Shown here piece by piece: positions 1-12,296 of a stretch of 64,000 bases of DNA. The stretch covers positions 620,001 to 684,000 of the forward strand of contig CAVTSA010000013.1 in NCBI GenBank assembly GCA_963737225.1. The letters are read 5' to 3'. The translations under genes and the position numbers were made by a program. The DNA is from CAVTSA01 sp963737225 (GTDB lineage: Bacteria > Chloroflexota > Dormibacteria > Dormibacterales > Dormibacteraceae). Positions within the stretch are counted from its first letter, which is position 1, and each line of letters starts with the position of its first letter. The notes under the pieces are model-generated. The model had not been told where the DNA came from. It did no database searches and was given only the letters and a program-made list of their open reading frames with translations.

Positions 1-2
1 GC

Positions 3-356
3 CGCGAGGTCGGCCAGGGGACGGGACTCCTGCTGGACTCCTGGCACTGGTACGCGTCAGGTGGAACGCCGCACGACCTCGCTCGACTGGCGAACGACGA
101 CGTCGTCCTGGTCCATGTCAACGACGCGCCCGCCGGACGCGCGGTGGATGCGCAGATCGACAACGAGCGGCTGCTTCCCGGCTCCACCGGCGTGATCGAC
201 ATCGGTGCGTTCTTCGCGGCCCTGCGAGCGATGGAGTACGACGGTCCGGTGGTCGTCGAGCCGTTCGATCGGGCGCTGGAGAGCATCGACCCGCGCGAGC
301 GTCTGAGGTTGACCGCGGACGCACTCCAGAAGGTCATGGGGCCGCCCAGGGCCTGA
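3..356 (+). CDS. Sugar phosphate isomerase/epimerase, C-terminal part (start outside window)
   Basis: This is the C-terminal ~117 residues of a xylose-isomerase-like TIM-barrel protein (AP_endonuc_2 superfamily); the reading frame runs in from the left edge. Visible landmarks are LLLDSWHWYASGG, the strand VVLVHVNDAP, the loop with GSTGVIDIGAFF, and the closing strand GPVVVEPF. In this family these carry metal and substrate ligands (the H and N of HVND, the E of VEPF). The family isomerises or epimerises sugars and inositol derivatives; the substrate cannot be read from this fragment. The gene converges on the L,D-transpeptidase, with a paired-palindrome element 31 bp after its stop. Confidence 0.8.
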   Translation, partial: REVGQGTGLLLDSWHWYASGGTPHDLARLANDDVVLVHVNDAPAGRAVDAQIDNERLLPGSTGVIDIGAFFAALRAMEYDGPVVVEPFDRALESIDPRERLRLTADALQKVMGPPRA

Positions 357-386
357 CCCGAGGCGCGACGCTGCGCGAGAGGGCGA

Positions 387-440
387 TTGGTGCACCAACG
401 GCCCACTTTGGGCGCCGCGACAGGGCGATTGGTGCACCAA
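387..440. repeat. 54-bp paired-palindrome element (TTGGTGCACCAA type)
   Basis: Two perfect copies of the 12-bp palindrome TTGGTGCACCAA lie at 387-398 and 429-440, start-to-start 42 bp. Each copy sits in an identical 26-bp direct repeat (380-405 and 422-447) running from AGGGCGA to CGGCCCA. The element lies between the convergent isomerase and L,D-transpeptidase genes. The same unit recurs at 14520-14573. Function is unknown; see findings. Confidence 0.85.
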
Positions 441-486
441 CGGCCCATTCCGTTCGAAACGGGAGGGGTGGGGAAGGTCCCCGGCC

Positions 487-1965
487 TCAGCTGTTGACGA
501 CCACCGTGGCGCCGATGTTCGCCCAGTTGTAGAGGTTGGGCAGGGCGGTGGACGGAATGTGCACGCAGCCGTGGCTGGCGTACGGGCCGTTCTCCGATCC
601 CGGTCCCATCGCGCCGTCGGGCTCCCAAGGCGCCCCGTGGAGGAACGTGCCGTCACTCACGAACTCCATCGCCATCGGCACCACCGTGGTCGGGTACCAG
701 TACTGGCTGGATGGGGGCCACGGAGAGACCATCGTGTACTCCGGGTACTTGGCGAAGATGTGGAAGGTGCCGACATCCGTCCGGAGGCCCGGCATCCCCG
801 TCGTGACCGGGGTCGAGAGCACGGGGCAGCCGTTGCTGTAAGCCACCAGCTCCTGGTTGGTCTCGGAGACGATGATCTCCTGCGCCGGCTGGGAGGAGGC
901 ATCCGGGAGGCACGCCGTGGTGCTGGTCGCCGAGGCGTTGGCGGCCGCCTGAGCCGCGGCCTGCTGCGCTTGCTGCTTGGCCTGGTAGAGCGAGTTGTAG
1001 AGCGACTGCAGGGTGCCCGCGGCCGCCTGCAGCTGCTGGTCGTTGCCGGCGGACGACAGCGCCTGCTGCGCCTGCTGGAACTGCTGCTGGTCGCTCGTGT
1101 TCTGACCGTACTGCTGAATCATCCCGGGCAGCTCACCGACCAGGTTCTGGGCCTTGCCGCTCAGCTGGATGCGAGCGGTCAGCGTCTGGTTGGCGGACGA
1201 CACCTGGCTCGCGATCGTCGCGTGCTGCTGCAGCATCGCGGCATAGCTCTGCTTGAGGTACGTCTGCGCGGCGCCGTCGGCGGCCGGCTCGGGATCGGTC
1301 CAGAGCTTCGCCTGCGACAGCTGCTGCGCCTGCTGCTCGAGCTGGGCCTTGCCACTCACGACGTCGGTGGGCAGTCCGCCGGTGAGGCCGCCCGACTCCT
1401 TGTCGAGCGCGTCGCGATTGGCGGTCACCTGCGCCCCCTCCACCGTCCACGCCTTGGCCAGCTTCAGGTAGTCGCTCGGCGTGGTGGCCTTCGCCAGCTG
1501 CTGCTGGTGCGAGGTCAGGTCGAACGGCGTCGGCCCGTAGTCGCTCTGAAGCGTGGTCAGGTCGGCCTGGGCCTCACGCCGCGTCCTGGCGAGCGCCTGG
1601 CGATAGACGACACCCGACCGGGACTGCAGCGCGGTCAGCGGGTCCCCGAACAGCGCCATCGAGTAGTACGGATAGGGGACCGGGCCCTTCGACTGCTGCT
1701 CCATCGCGCCCAGGCTGTTCTCGAGGGGCGTCAGCTCGGCCTTCGAGACCCCCGCCGCGCGCTCCTGCTCCCATGTCGCGTGGAGACCGGCGACCTTCTG
1801 GTTGAACTCGTACTGGTTGCCGAGGGCCACCCCGACCACCATCGCGAGCACCAAGAATGCCGCCCCGGCGGAAAAGATCCAGCGCTTCTGCAGCACCCCG
1901 GTTCCCCAGCGGCCCCCCGTGGTGGCCGTCCCCAGCTGTGCCGCTCTACTACCCAGAGAGCTCAC
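487..1965 (-). CDS. Membrane-anchored L,D-transpeptidase (YkuD domain)
   Basis: A 492-residue protein with an N-terminal membrane anchor (about residues 28-50), a long Ala/Gln-rich region predicted to be helical (about 60-350), and a C-terminal YkuD domain. The catalytic motif SHGCVHIP places the nucleophile at Cys467, with the usual upstream HG in FLHGAPWEP. Enzymes of this family form 3-3 cross-links in peptidoglycan or attach proteins to it, on the outer face of the membrane. The GTG start is chosen because a -10-like TATGGT (1974-1979) lies 8 nt upstream, suggesting a leaderless mRNA. The long helical stalk may hold the catalytic domain away from the membrane; that is inference. Confidence 0.88.
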   Translation of the reverse strand: MSSLGSRAAQLGTATTGGRWGTGVLQKRWIFSAGAAFLVLAMVVGVALGNQYEFNQKVAGLHATWEQERAAGVSKAELTPLENSLGAMEQQSKGPVPYPYYSMALFGDPLTALQSRSGVVYRQALARTRREAQADLTTLQSDYGPTPFDLTSHQQQLAKATTPSDYLKLAKAWTVEGAQVTANRDALDKESGGLTGGLPTDVVSGKAQLEQQAQQLSQAKLWTDPEPAADGAAQTYLKQSYAAMLQQHATIASQVSSANQTLTARIQLSGKAQNLVGELPGMIQQYGQNTSDQQQFQQAQQALSSAGNDQQLQAAAGTLQSLYNSLYQAKQQAQQAAAQAAANASATSTTACLPDASSQPAQEIIVSETNQELVAYSNGCPVLSTPVTTGMPGLRTDVGTFHIFAKYPEYTMVSPWPPSSQYWYPTTVVPMAMEFVSDGTFLHGAPWEPDGAMGPGSENGPYASHGCVHIPSTALPNLYNWANIGATVVVNS

Positions 1966-2000
1966 CGTGCGTAACCATAACGGGTGGAGCCTCCGTTTCG

Positions 2001-4010
<2,010 letters not shown>

Positions 4011-6345
4011 CTCCCAGGCGTGCTCGCTGCCACGCGCGGAGGCGCCGGTCGAGGTCGGTCAGATCGGCGCCACCCACGCGGGAGGGGATGCCCGGCAGGC
4101 AGAGGGCCATCACCTCCGCACCCAGCCCCAGGACCTCCACGATCTGGGCCCCGCAGTAGGAGCTGACGCAGGAGATGCCCATCTTGGCCATCACCTTGAG
4201 GAGCCCGTATTCCATCGCGTGGCGGTAGCTCTCTTCCGCGTCCTCCCCGTCCGGGACCTGGTCCTGGAACGTCCGCGCGGTGGCCAGCGCCAGGTGGGGG
4301 TGGACGGCGGTGGCGCCGACGGTGATCAGGCAGGCAAGGTCGTGGACGTCGAGCGCGTCACCGGCGACCGCGACCACATCGCGCTGCAGCCGGAAGCCGG
4401 CCTCGAGCAGGCACTCGTGGACCGCTCCCACCGCGAGCACCATCGGGATCGGCAGGCGCTCGGGTCCGGCCGCCTCGTCACTCACGAGCAGGATCGAGGT
4501 GTCCGCCGCGAGCGCCTCGCGACACAACCGCTCCAGGCCCCCGCGCAGCGTCTCCCCCGGGCCGCAGGTCGCGTCGAGCACCCGGCCGGCACGCGCCACC
4601 GTCTCCAGCTCACCCGCGCCGAGCAGCGGGGAGGCGACCTCGAAGAGGGCCGTCCGCCGCTCGCCCACGGCTGTCGCCACCTCGGGGCTGAGGGTCCGGC
4701 CGTGAGCGCCGATCAGCGTCCGCAGCGACATCACAGAGCGCTCTCGGAGTGAGTCGATGGCCGGGTTGGTGACCTGTGCGAAGCGCTGGCGCAGGTGTCC
4801 GTAGAGCCGCCTCGGTACGCGGCCCAGGGGCGCGATGGGAGTGTCGTCGCCCATCGACAGCGTGGGCTCGGCGCCGGTCTCCGCCATCACCTGGAGGACG
4901 GCCCTCACATCCTCAGCCGACCAGCCGAAGGCGCGCTGACGGCGTGTCAGCGTCTCCGGTACCGCGATCCGCGTCCCGTCGTGGCCGAGCGGGACCAGCG
5001 CCAGGTCCGCCAGACGCCCGAAATCGAGCTTGCGGGCCACCGCGAGCTTGGCCTCGGCGTCGCGAAGGATGACGCCGCTCTCGACGTCGACCAGGAGCAG
5101 CTGACCCGGACCGAGCCGGCCACGCTCCAGCACGTCGGCGGGCGGGATCGGCACCACGCCGGCCTCGGAGGCGGCGACCACCAGTCCGTCCTTCGCGATC
5201 TGGTACCGCAGCGGGCGCAGGCCGTTGCGATCGAGCGCGGCGCCGGCCCAGCGACCGTCCGAGAAGGAGAGCGCCGCCGGACCGTCCCAGGGTTCGAAGC
5301 GGGTCGAGGTGAAGCGGTGGAAGTCACGGACCTGGGGAGCCACGTCGTCGCGGTCCTCCCAGGCCTCGGGCACCACGGTCATGATCGCCTCCGCCAGGTC
5401 GGCCCCCTGGCGGCAGAGGAGCTCGATCACGTTGTCCAGCGAAGACGAGTCGGAACCCAACGCCCACACCGCGCTCCGGAGCTCCGGAGCGAGCTCGTTG
5501 TCTCTCCCCCGCATCCAGTTCCGGTTGCCGCTGATCGTGTTGATCTCGCCGTTGTGGGCGAGCATGCGCAGTGGCTGCGCCAGCTGCCAGTCGGGGACGG
5601 TGTTGGTGGAGTAGCGCTGGTGGAACACCGCCAGCCGGCTTTCCGTCCGGGGGTCGGCCAGATCCAGGTAGAAGTCGGCCAGAGCCGTGCCCGCCATCAA
5701 ACCTTTGAAGATCATGATCCGCGACGAGCATGAGGCCAGGTAGAGCTCCGGGCCCTCGAGCTCGGCGCGGTCCTCGCACTGGCGCCGCGCGCGGTAGAGG
5801 CGCAAATCGAAGTCTTCCGCGTCCATCCCGTCCGGGTGCGGGATCAGCGCGTGCAGGATCTCCGGCATGCGTTCCCGCGCCTTGGCGCCCAGGGAATCGG
5901 GGTCCAGTGGTGGCCGCCGCCAGGATGAGACCCACAGGCCCTCGTCCGCCAGCGCCCGCTCGAGGGCCTCCCGAGCACCTTCCTCCCAGCTGAAGAGAAC
6001 CGCGACCGCCGTCCGCTCTCCGAACAACCGGGTCGGGATCTGGATCAGGATCCCGGCGCCGTCACCGCTGCGACCGTCCGCGTCCAGGCCTCCACGGTGA
6101 GCGAGCCGGGCGAGCGCGCCGACGGCCAGCTCCACCACCCGATGCGACGCCGGTTGACCTGCCGCCGCGACGAACCCCATGCCGCACGCGGCACGGTGCG
6201 AGGGCAGCCAGCCCGACCAGGGCGCGTGCGAAGAGAGAGGAGCGGAGGACACGAACCAAAGCTACACGTGTGACACGAACGTGATCTAGTGGGTTCTCAC
6301 CAAACCGCTACGGGATTGTTAGTGCCTGAGTCACAAGAGGTCCGA

Positions 6346-8055
6346 TCACGGGCGCAGCATCGACTGCACCTGGAGCGCCACCGTCAGGTTGAGCCGGCTC
6401 TCCGGGTCGTCAAGGTTGACGCCGGCGATCGAGCGAACCCGCTCCAGCCGGTAGCGGAGCGTGTTGGGGTGGATGTCCAGCCGGCGCGCCGCCGCCTGCT
6501 GCTCCCCGGTTTCCAGAAACGCGCGCAGGGTCTCCACCAGGTGGGTGCCGTGGTCGACGTCGTGCTGCTCGAGCGCGCCCAGGTGGCGGCCCCGGAAGGA
6601 CTCCAGGCGCCGGTCCGGGATCCCCGCCAGGAGCGCGGTAAGGCCGAGGTCGGCGACGCCCACCACCCGGCCGTGCGTACCGAACCGGGCCAGCGTGTCG
6701 AGGACGCCGCGCACCTCGCGATTCGCGGCGGCCACCCCGGCCGGCACCTCGACCACGTCACTGAAGGCGACGGTGACGCTGAACCCCGGGTTCCAGCCGG
6801 CGACCGCGTCCTGTACCCGGGCGCCGATCCGCGCCGCATCGCCCTGCGCGTCGCGGCCGCCGCCCAGCGGCACCAGGACCACCACCGAGTCGGAGGTCAG
6901 GAGAAACAGGGGTCGACCGTGACTGGTCCCCACGGCGACCGACACCTGTCGCAGGAACTCGCGCTTCAGCGACTGGATCGCCTCCTCGGCGAGCTGCTGC
7001 CGGTTCAGGTAGTCCCGGAAGTTGTCGATGTCGCAGACCAGCAGCACGTGCGTGCCCCCCAGCGGGTAGCCGAGGTGCCGCGCGCGGCGCTGCGCGGTTA
7101 CGAGGTCGCCGTAGGTGCCTCGCACCAGCTCGTCCAGGAACTCGCCGCGCACGCGGCCCTCGACCTCGGCCAGGTCCCGCTCCTTGGTCAACGCGATCGC
7201 GACCACCAGTGCTGCCTGCTCGATCGCCATCATCGCCAGCTCCTCGCTGCCCGGGTCGACGGGGCCCAGCAGTGAGATGTAGCCGAGGACCTGACGGCCG
7301 GCCAGCGCGGGGGCGATGATGCGTTCGCGCCGCATGCCGAGGTGAGGCATGGCCGGGACCAGGGTGGGCTGGCGGCGCCGGTCGACCTCGCGCAGCGCGT
7401 GCTGGAACCGGGGGTCGAAGATGGCGCCCCGTGGGGAGCCGTGTCCGGTGATCGTCTCCATGCGATGGGGGTCGTCGGTGGGCTCGCCGGAATGCGCCAG
7501 CAGGTGGAAGGTCGCGTCCTCGATCGTGACCGGCGCCCCGGCGATCTCGGCCAGCGTGCCGCAGATCTCGACGATGCCCTTGCCGTCGACGACCAGGTCG
7601 GTGAAACGCCGGTGGATCTCGATCGAGCGCTTGAGCCGCCAGTGCTCGGCGAACATGATGCGTTCCAGGAGCGGCTCCATCAGCTCGGTGCGGGTCACCT
7701 CGTCACCGGCCAGCGTGAAGAGAGGGAGCTGGTGGAGGTCGGCGGCCGTCACCATGTCCCGGGGCAGCGTGTCCAGGTAGCGGCCCAGCGTCACCACCAG
7801 TCCGGCGGACTGGATGGCGGCCAGCTCTGCGACCAGGCGGGCGGGGGCGGCGGGATCCCCGCGCATCGCGTAGGCGGCGGTCAGGAGCAGCTCGTGCGGA
7901 CCCATCCGGGCGACGATCTCGGGGGTCTCCATCACGCGAACCCAGTCGATCCGGCGATCCAGCCCTTTCCCACCCGCCACCAGCAGCGCGCGCTGCATGC
8001 CGCCGGAGCGCATGGCTTCGCGCACGGTGGGCGGGGTTGGACGCGGCTGCTCCAT
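6346..8055 (-). CDS. PucR family transcriptional regulator
   Basis: A 569-residue regulator with an N-terminal PucR-type ligand-binding domain (about 1-130: TVREAMRSGG, ELLLTAAYAM, VVTLGRYLDTLP), a middle GAF/GGDEF-like region, and a C-terminal HTH_30 domain (AAARRLDIHPNTLRYRLER). Family members control purine, amino-acid or other catabolic genes. The open frame extends further upstream into the oxidoreductase gene in antifamily sequence. The ATG at 8055 is chosen because the family similarity begins there and TAACGT lies 8 nt upstream (leaderless pattern). It lies 128 bp beyond the oxidoreductase stop, across a paired-palindrome element. The ligand is unknown. Confidence 0.85.
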   Translation of the reverse strand: MEQPRPTPPTVREAMRSGGMQRALLVAGGKGLDRRIDWVRVMETPEIVARMGPHELLLTAAYAMRGDPAAPARLVAELAAIQSAGLVVTLGRYLDTLPRDMVTAADLHQLPLFTLAGDEVTRTELMEPLLERIMFAEHWRLKRSIEIHRRFTDLVVDGKGIVEICGTLAEIAGAPVTIEDATFHLLAHSGEPTDDPHRMETITGHGSPRGAIFDPRFQHALREVDRRRQPTLVPAMPHLGMRRERIIAPALAGRQVLGYISLLGPVDPGSEELAMMAIEQAALVVAIALTKERDLAEVEGRVRGEFLDELVRGTYGDLVTAQRRARHLGYPLGGTHVLLVCDIDNFRDYLNRQQLAEEAIQSLKREFLRQVSVAVGTSHGRPLFLLTSDSVVVLVPLGGGRDAQGDAARIGARVQDAVAGWNPGFSVTVAFSDVVEVPAGVAAANREVRGVLDTLARFGTHGRVVGVADLGLTALLAGIPDRRLESFRGRHLGALEQHDVDHGTHLVETLRAFLETGEQQAAARRLDIHPNTLRYRLERVRSIAGVNLDDPESRLNLTVALQVQSMLRP

Positions 8056-8088
8056 GGGATACGACGTTACCCATGCGTCCCGCGGCCG

Positions 8089-8142
8089 TTCGCAGGGAAG
8101 CGGCCCCGAAAACGCCCTGCGCGGCGGCCCCTTCCCGGCAAG
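8089..8142. repeat. 54-bp paired-palindrome element (CTTCCCGGCAAG type)
   Basis: The imperfect palindromes TTCGCAGGGAAG (8089-8100) and CTTCCCGGCAAG (8131-8142) are inverted relative to each other and start 42 bp apart. The 30-bp core contains GAAAACGCCC. The core and arms resemble the element at 26524-26577. It lies 42 bp downstream of the oxidoreductase stop and upstream of the PucR start. Confidence 0.65.
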
Positions 8143-8183
8143 CGGCCGACGCCGGCCCCGGCAACGGCCGATCCCGGCCGGCC

Positions 8184-9461
8184 TCAGGCGCCGAGGGCGG
8201 TCCGGAACTGGTCGAGATGGACGACGGCGCCGGAGTGTCGCGCCTCCTCGGCGGCGAACGCCAGCAGGTGGCTGAGCAACGACTCCGCCCCCTCGGTGGC
8301 CGCCTCCGCGTGCTCGCCGCGCAGGACCGACACGAAGTCCTCCAGCAACCCCTGGTCGCCACCCCCGTGGCCTCCGTCGCGACGGGCGTCCTCGGGCAGC
8401 GCCGGGTGCAGGACCTCCGGCTCGGGGGCGCCGTGATCCCAGATCTGGATCTCGTTGCGAGCCTGGTCCGCGAGCAGCGTGGCGCGCATGCCGTCCACCC
8501 GGACCGTGCGGCCCTCGCGGTGCGACGCACCCTGCATCGTGAGGCTCGCCGTCAGGCCCCCTCCGAAGTCGAGCGTGACCACCTGGTGGTCGACCGCGTC
8601 GTTGTCGCAGTGGTAGACGCAGCGACCGTAGGGACCGGTGCGCAGCGCCTCCAGGATCGCCTCCGGCTCGCGCGAGAGGGCGACCGGGTCGCGCATGAAG
8701 CCGGGCGTGCCGTCTCCCACGTACACGCCGGGCGCGTACCAGAGGCAGTCCTCCTGATGTGGGCACCCGTCGGTGCAGCGCTCCGGCATGTCCGCCGCGG
8801 CCCGCTCGGCGGTGAAGTGCGTCAACGACCCGAATGACGACACCCGCTCGGGCGCCCGGCCCACCGCCCAGACCAGCTGATCCAGGTCGTGACTGCACTT
8901 GGCGAGCACCATCGGGGCGGTCCGCCGGGTGTTGGACCAGTTCCCGCGCACGAAGCTGTGCACGAAATGCTGATAGGACAGGTTTTCGCGCCAGTCGATG
9001 CTGACCACGTCACCGAGGCGCCCCGAGCGCAGCACCCCGTGCAGAGCCACGAAGAACGGCGCGTACCGGAGCACGTGGCAGACCACCAACCGGCGTCCCA
9101 GCAGGCGGGCCTGTTCGACCAGGGCCACGCAATCCTGGGCCGTGGTCGCCATCGGCTTCTCCAGCAGGACGTCGTACCCGGTCTCGAGCAGCGCCTCGGT
9201 GCTCGCCAGGTGCGAGCGGTCCATGGTGGTGTTGATTGCGGCCCCCGCCAGCGGTCCCGCGGCGACCAGGTCCTGCCAGGTGCGGAACCGGCGCTCGGAC
9301 GGGATGCCGTGCTCGGCCGCGAACCGCTCCCGTCGCACGTCGTCCGGCTCGGCCACCGCCACCAGTCGCAGCCGGTCCCGCAGGTGCTCGCGCGCGATGC
9401 GCCCGTAGGCCCGGTAGCCGCGGTTGCCGGCGCCCAGCATCACGGCGTCGACGGGGGTCAC
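8184..9461 (-). CDS. Gfo/Idh/MocA family NAD(P)-dependent oxidoreductase
   Basis: A 425-residue protein with an N-terminal Rossmann fold (MLGAGNRGYRAYG) and the EKPMATT motif that holds the catalytic lysine. CSHDLDQLVWAVG covers the usual substrate-site His/Asp region. A cysteine-rich loop (CTDGCPHQEDC) is characteristic of one subfamily and could bind metal. These enzymes oxidise or reduce sugars, inositols and amino sugars; the substrate is not readable. The GTG start overlaps the aconitase stop as GTGA, so the two are translationally coupled, although no metabolic link is obvious. Confidence 0.85.
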   Translation of the reverse strand: MTPVDAVMLGAGNRGYRAYGRIAREHLRDRLRLVAVAEPDDVRRERFAAEHGIPSERRFRTWQDLVAAGPLAGAAINTTMDRSHLASTEALLETGYDVLLEKPMATTAQDCVALVEQARLLGRRLVVCHVLRYAPFFVALHGVLRSGRLGDVVSIDWRENLSYQHFVHSFVRGNWSNTRRTAPMVLAKCSHDLDQLVWAVGRAPERVSSFGSLTHFTAERAAADMPERCTDGCPHQEDCLWYAPGVYVGDGTPGFMRDPVALSREPEAILEALRTGPYGRCVYHCDNDAVDHQVVTLDFGGGLTASLTMQGASHREGRTVRVDGMRATLLADQARNEIQIWDHGAPEPEVLHPALPEDARRDGGHGGGDQGLLEDFVSVLRGEHAEAATEGAESLLSHLLAFAAEEARHSGAVVHLDQFRTALGA

Positions 9462-12151
9462 CGCTGGAGCAGCTGGCGGAGGACCAGGTTGAGCACGCCG
9501 CCATGCTCCAGGTAGGAGACCTCGGTCGGGTTCAGGACACGCGCGACGGTGGTGAACGCGCGCTCCCAGCCGTCCCCTCTGCGAGCGGTCACCTGGATCT
9601 CCTGGCCCGGCGTGAGGCCACCCTCCAGTCCCTGGATCGTGAACTCCTCGCTGCCGTCGAGGCCGAGCGACTTCCGCGACTCGCCGTCCGCGAACTGGAG
9701 CGGCAGGACGCCCATGCCGACCAGGTTGGAGCGGTGGATGCGTTCGAAGCTCTCCGCGATCACGACCTTGACGCCGAGCAGGTTGGGTCCCTTGGCCGCC
9801 CAGTCCCGGGAGGAGCCGGTGCCGTACTCCTGGCCGGCGATCACGACCAGCGGCGTTCGGGCGCTGCGGTAGTGCGTCGAGGCTTCGTAGATGGTCGCCA
9901 GCTCACCGCCTGGCTGCTCGGTCGTCCACCACCCGTTGTGGCCTTCGGCGAGCTCGTTGCGGAGCCTGATGTTGGCGAACGTACCGCGCATCATCACCTG
10001 ATGGTTGCCTCGTCGTGACCCGTAGGAGTTGAATTCCTGCTTGGCGACGTCGTGCTCCTGCAGGTACTCGCCGGCGGGGGACGTGGAGGGGATCGAGCCG
10101 GCGGGAGAGATGTGGTCGGTGGTTACCGAGTCGCCCACCATGACCAGGCACCGCGCACCCCGGACGTCCAAGAGCGGGGAGGGGTCGGGCGCGAGGTCTT
10201 CGAAGTAGGGCGGTTCCTGCACGTAGGTCGATTCCGGATCCCACCGGTAGATCTCGCCGGAGGGCGCCGCCATCTCCTTCCAGCGCTCGTCGCCCTCGTA
10301 GATCTGCTCGTACTCGCGCGTGAAGAACTCCCGGTGAACGGCCTCACGGACCACCTGGTCCACCTCCTCGGCCGACGGCCACAGGTCTTTCAGGTAGACC
10401 GGGTGCCCGTCGCTCCCGGCGCCCAGGGGCTCCGCGGTGAGGTCGCGCCGCAGCGTGCCGGCCAGGGCGTAGGCCACCACCAGGGGTGGCGACGCCAGGT
10501 AGGACGCGTGGACCAGGGGGTGGATGCGGGCCTCGAAATTGCGGTTACCGCTGAGAACGGCGGCCACGTCGAGGTTCCCCGCCTGCACCGCGTCTTCGAC
10601 GGCGGCCGAGGCCAGCGGCCCCGAGTTGCCGATGCACGTGGTGCAGCCGTAGCCGACCAGGTAGAAGCCCAGCCTCTCCAGGGGCTCGATCAACCCGGCC
10701 TGCTTGAGGTAATCCGTCACCACCCGGGAGCCGGGTGCCAGCGAGGTCTTGACGTACTCCGGGACGGTGAGGCCGGCCTCGACCGCGTTGCGGGCCAGCA
10801 GGCCGGCGGCCACCATCACGGAAGGGTTGGAGGTGTTCGTGCAGGAGGTGATGGCGGCGATCACGACCGAGCCCTGCTGCACCTTGGGGTCGGCCCGTTC
10901 CAGCACCGCCGCGCCGCCGCGGGTCCTGGGCGCCACCTCGAAGCCCTCGCCGTCCATGCGGGCGATGTCCGGGTCCTCTCCATTCGGGAACGCCTTGACG
11001 AAGCTCTCCCAGACCTCGGGTAGCGCGACCCGGTCCTGGGGTCGGGTGGGGCCGGCCATGCTGGGCACGACCGCCGCCAGGTCGAGCTCCAGCAGCTCGC
11101 TGAAGACGGGGGTCGGGTCGCCGTCCTCCCGGAACAGTCCCTGAGCGCGGCAGTAGGCCTCCACCAGTCGCAGCAGCTCGGGCTCCCGGCCGGTCTCCTC
11201 CAGGTAGCGCAGCGTCTGGTGGTCGACCGGAAAGAGCGCCGAGGTGGCGCCGTACTCGGGGCACATGTTGGAGAGCGTGGCGCGGTCCGCGACGGTCAGG
11301 TTGGAGAGCCCGTCGCCGCAGAACTCGACGTACTTGTTGACCACCCCGTGCTTGCGCAGCATCTCGGTCAGCGTCAGCACCAGGTCGGTCGCGGTGGCGC
11401 CGACCGGCAGCGCGTGGTGGAAGCGGACCCCGACCACCACGGGCGCGCCCAGGTACATCGGCTGCCCCAGCATGCAGGCCTCGGCCTCGATGCCACCCAC
11501 GCCCCAGCCCAGCACCGAGACGCCGTTGACCATCGTGGTGTGGGAATCGGTCCCGACCAGGGTGTCCGGGATGGCGACCCCGTCGCGAATCTGGACCACC
11601 CGCGCCAGGCGCTCCAGGTTGACCTGGTGGCAGATGCCCATCCCCGGCGGCACCACGGTGAAGTTCCGAAACGCGCCCTGGGCCCAGCGAAGAAGTGCGT
11701 AGCGTTCGAAATTGCGCTCGTACTCCTTTTCGATGTTCCCGGCGTAGGCGCTCGGATTGCCGAACTGGTCGACCTGGACCGAGTGGTCGATGATCAGGTC
11801 GACGGGTACCTGCGGATCGATCCGGGCCACGTCGCCACCCATCCGCTGCATCGCCGAGCGCATGGCCGCGAGATCGACGACCGCGGGCACCCCGGTGAAG
11901 TCCTGGAGCAGGATGCGGGCGGGCTTGAAGGGGAGCTCGGCCTCCGGCGACGGCGGATTCGGCCAGCTCGCCAGAGCACGGACCGACGTCTCGGAGACTT
12001 CGCCCGCCGCGGCCTCGCGCAGGACCATCTCGAGCAGCACCTTCACGGTCTTGGGGAGGTGCGTCACGTCGCCCAACCCGGCTTCCGTCGCCGCGTCCAG
12101 CCGGTAGTAGTCGAGTCCGGTTCCCGGGAGTCCCGTCCGTGCGTCGATCAT
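9458..12151 (-). CDS. acnA: Aconitate hydratase A
   Basis: An 897-residue AcnA-type aconitase of the TCA cycle (citrate to isocitrate). The 4Fe-4S ligands are visible as SCTNTSNPS and GYGCTTCIGNSG. GTDSHTTMVNG, FNSYGSRRGNHQVMMRGTF and the swivel-domain motif EYGTGSSRDWAAKGP are also present, and the length is normal. The ATG at 12151 is supported by TACACT six nt upstream, consistent with a leaderless transcript; the frame extends further upstream but without family similarity. It is first of a pair with the oxidoreductase (4-nt overlap). Confidence 0.97.
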   Translation of the reverse strand: MIDARTGLPGTGLDYYRLDAATEAGLGDVTHLPKTVKVLLEMVLREAAAGEVSETSVRALASWPNPPSPEAELPFKPARILLQDFTGVPAVVDLAAMRSAMQRMGGDVARIDPQVPVDLIIDHSVQVDQFGNPSAYAGNIEKEYERNFERYALLRWAQGAFRNFTVVPPGMGICHQVNLERLARVVQIRDGVAIPDTLVGTDSHTTMVNGVSVLGWGVGGIEAEACMLGQPMYLGAPVVVGVRFHHALPVGATATDLVLTLTEMLRKHGVVNKYVEFCGDGLSNLTVADRATLSNMCPEYGATSALFPVDHQTLRYLEETGREPELLRLVEAYCRAQGLFREDGDPTPVFSELLELDLAAVVPSMAGPTRPQDRVALPEVWESFVKAFPNGEDPDIARMDGEGFEVAPRTRGGAAVLERADPKVQQGSVVIAAITSCTNTSNPSVMVAAGLLARNAVEAGLTVPEYVKTSLAPGSRVVTDYLKQAGLIEPLERLGFYLVGYGCTTCIGNSGPLASAAVEDAVQAGNLDVAAVLSGNRNFEARIHPLVHASYLASPPLVVAYALAGTLRRDLTAEPLGAGSDGHPVYLKDLWPSAEEVDQVVREAVHREFFTREYEQIYEGDERWKEMAAPSGEIYRWDPESTYVQEPPYFEDLAPDPSPLLDVRGARCLVMVGDSVTTDHISPAGSIPSTSPAGEYLQEHDVAKQEFNSYGSRRGNHQVMMRGTFANIRLRNELAEGHNGWWTTEQPGGELATIYEASTHYRSARTPLVVIAGQEYGTGSSRDWAAKGPNLLGVKVVIAESFERIHRSNLVGMGVLPLQFADGESRKSLGLDGSEEFTIQGLEGGLTPGQEIQVTARRGDGWERAFTTVARVLNPTEVSYLEHGGVLNLVLRQLLQR

Positions 12152-12216
12152 CCACCCAGTGTATCTCGGCGTCGAGAGATTTTGCCCGCTCCCGCACCCT
12201 CCCCGCGAAACACCGT

Positions 12217-12270
12217 TTTCACGCGAAACCGGGACTATGAGTGCCCCCATAAGGCCGGTTTCGCGCGAAA
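12217..12270. repeat. 54-bp paired-palindrome element (TTTCRCGYGAAA type)
   Basis: TTTCACGCGAAA (12217-12228) and the perfect palindrome TTTCGCGCGAAA (12259-12270) start 42 bp apart. The 30-bp core contains a smaller dyad TATG...CATA around GAGTGCCCC. It lies 27 bp downstream of the malQ stop and upstream of acnA. Relatives occur at 31931 and 48257. Confidence 0.85.
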
Positions 12271-12296
12271 CCGGGGTTATCAGGGAGGGGGAGGGG

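Noticed and set aside
380..447. Short CRISPR-like array
   Set aside because: Only two repeats with a 16-bp gap, repeat is palindromic, no cas genes, and the unit recurs as a fixed pair elsewhere.
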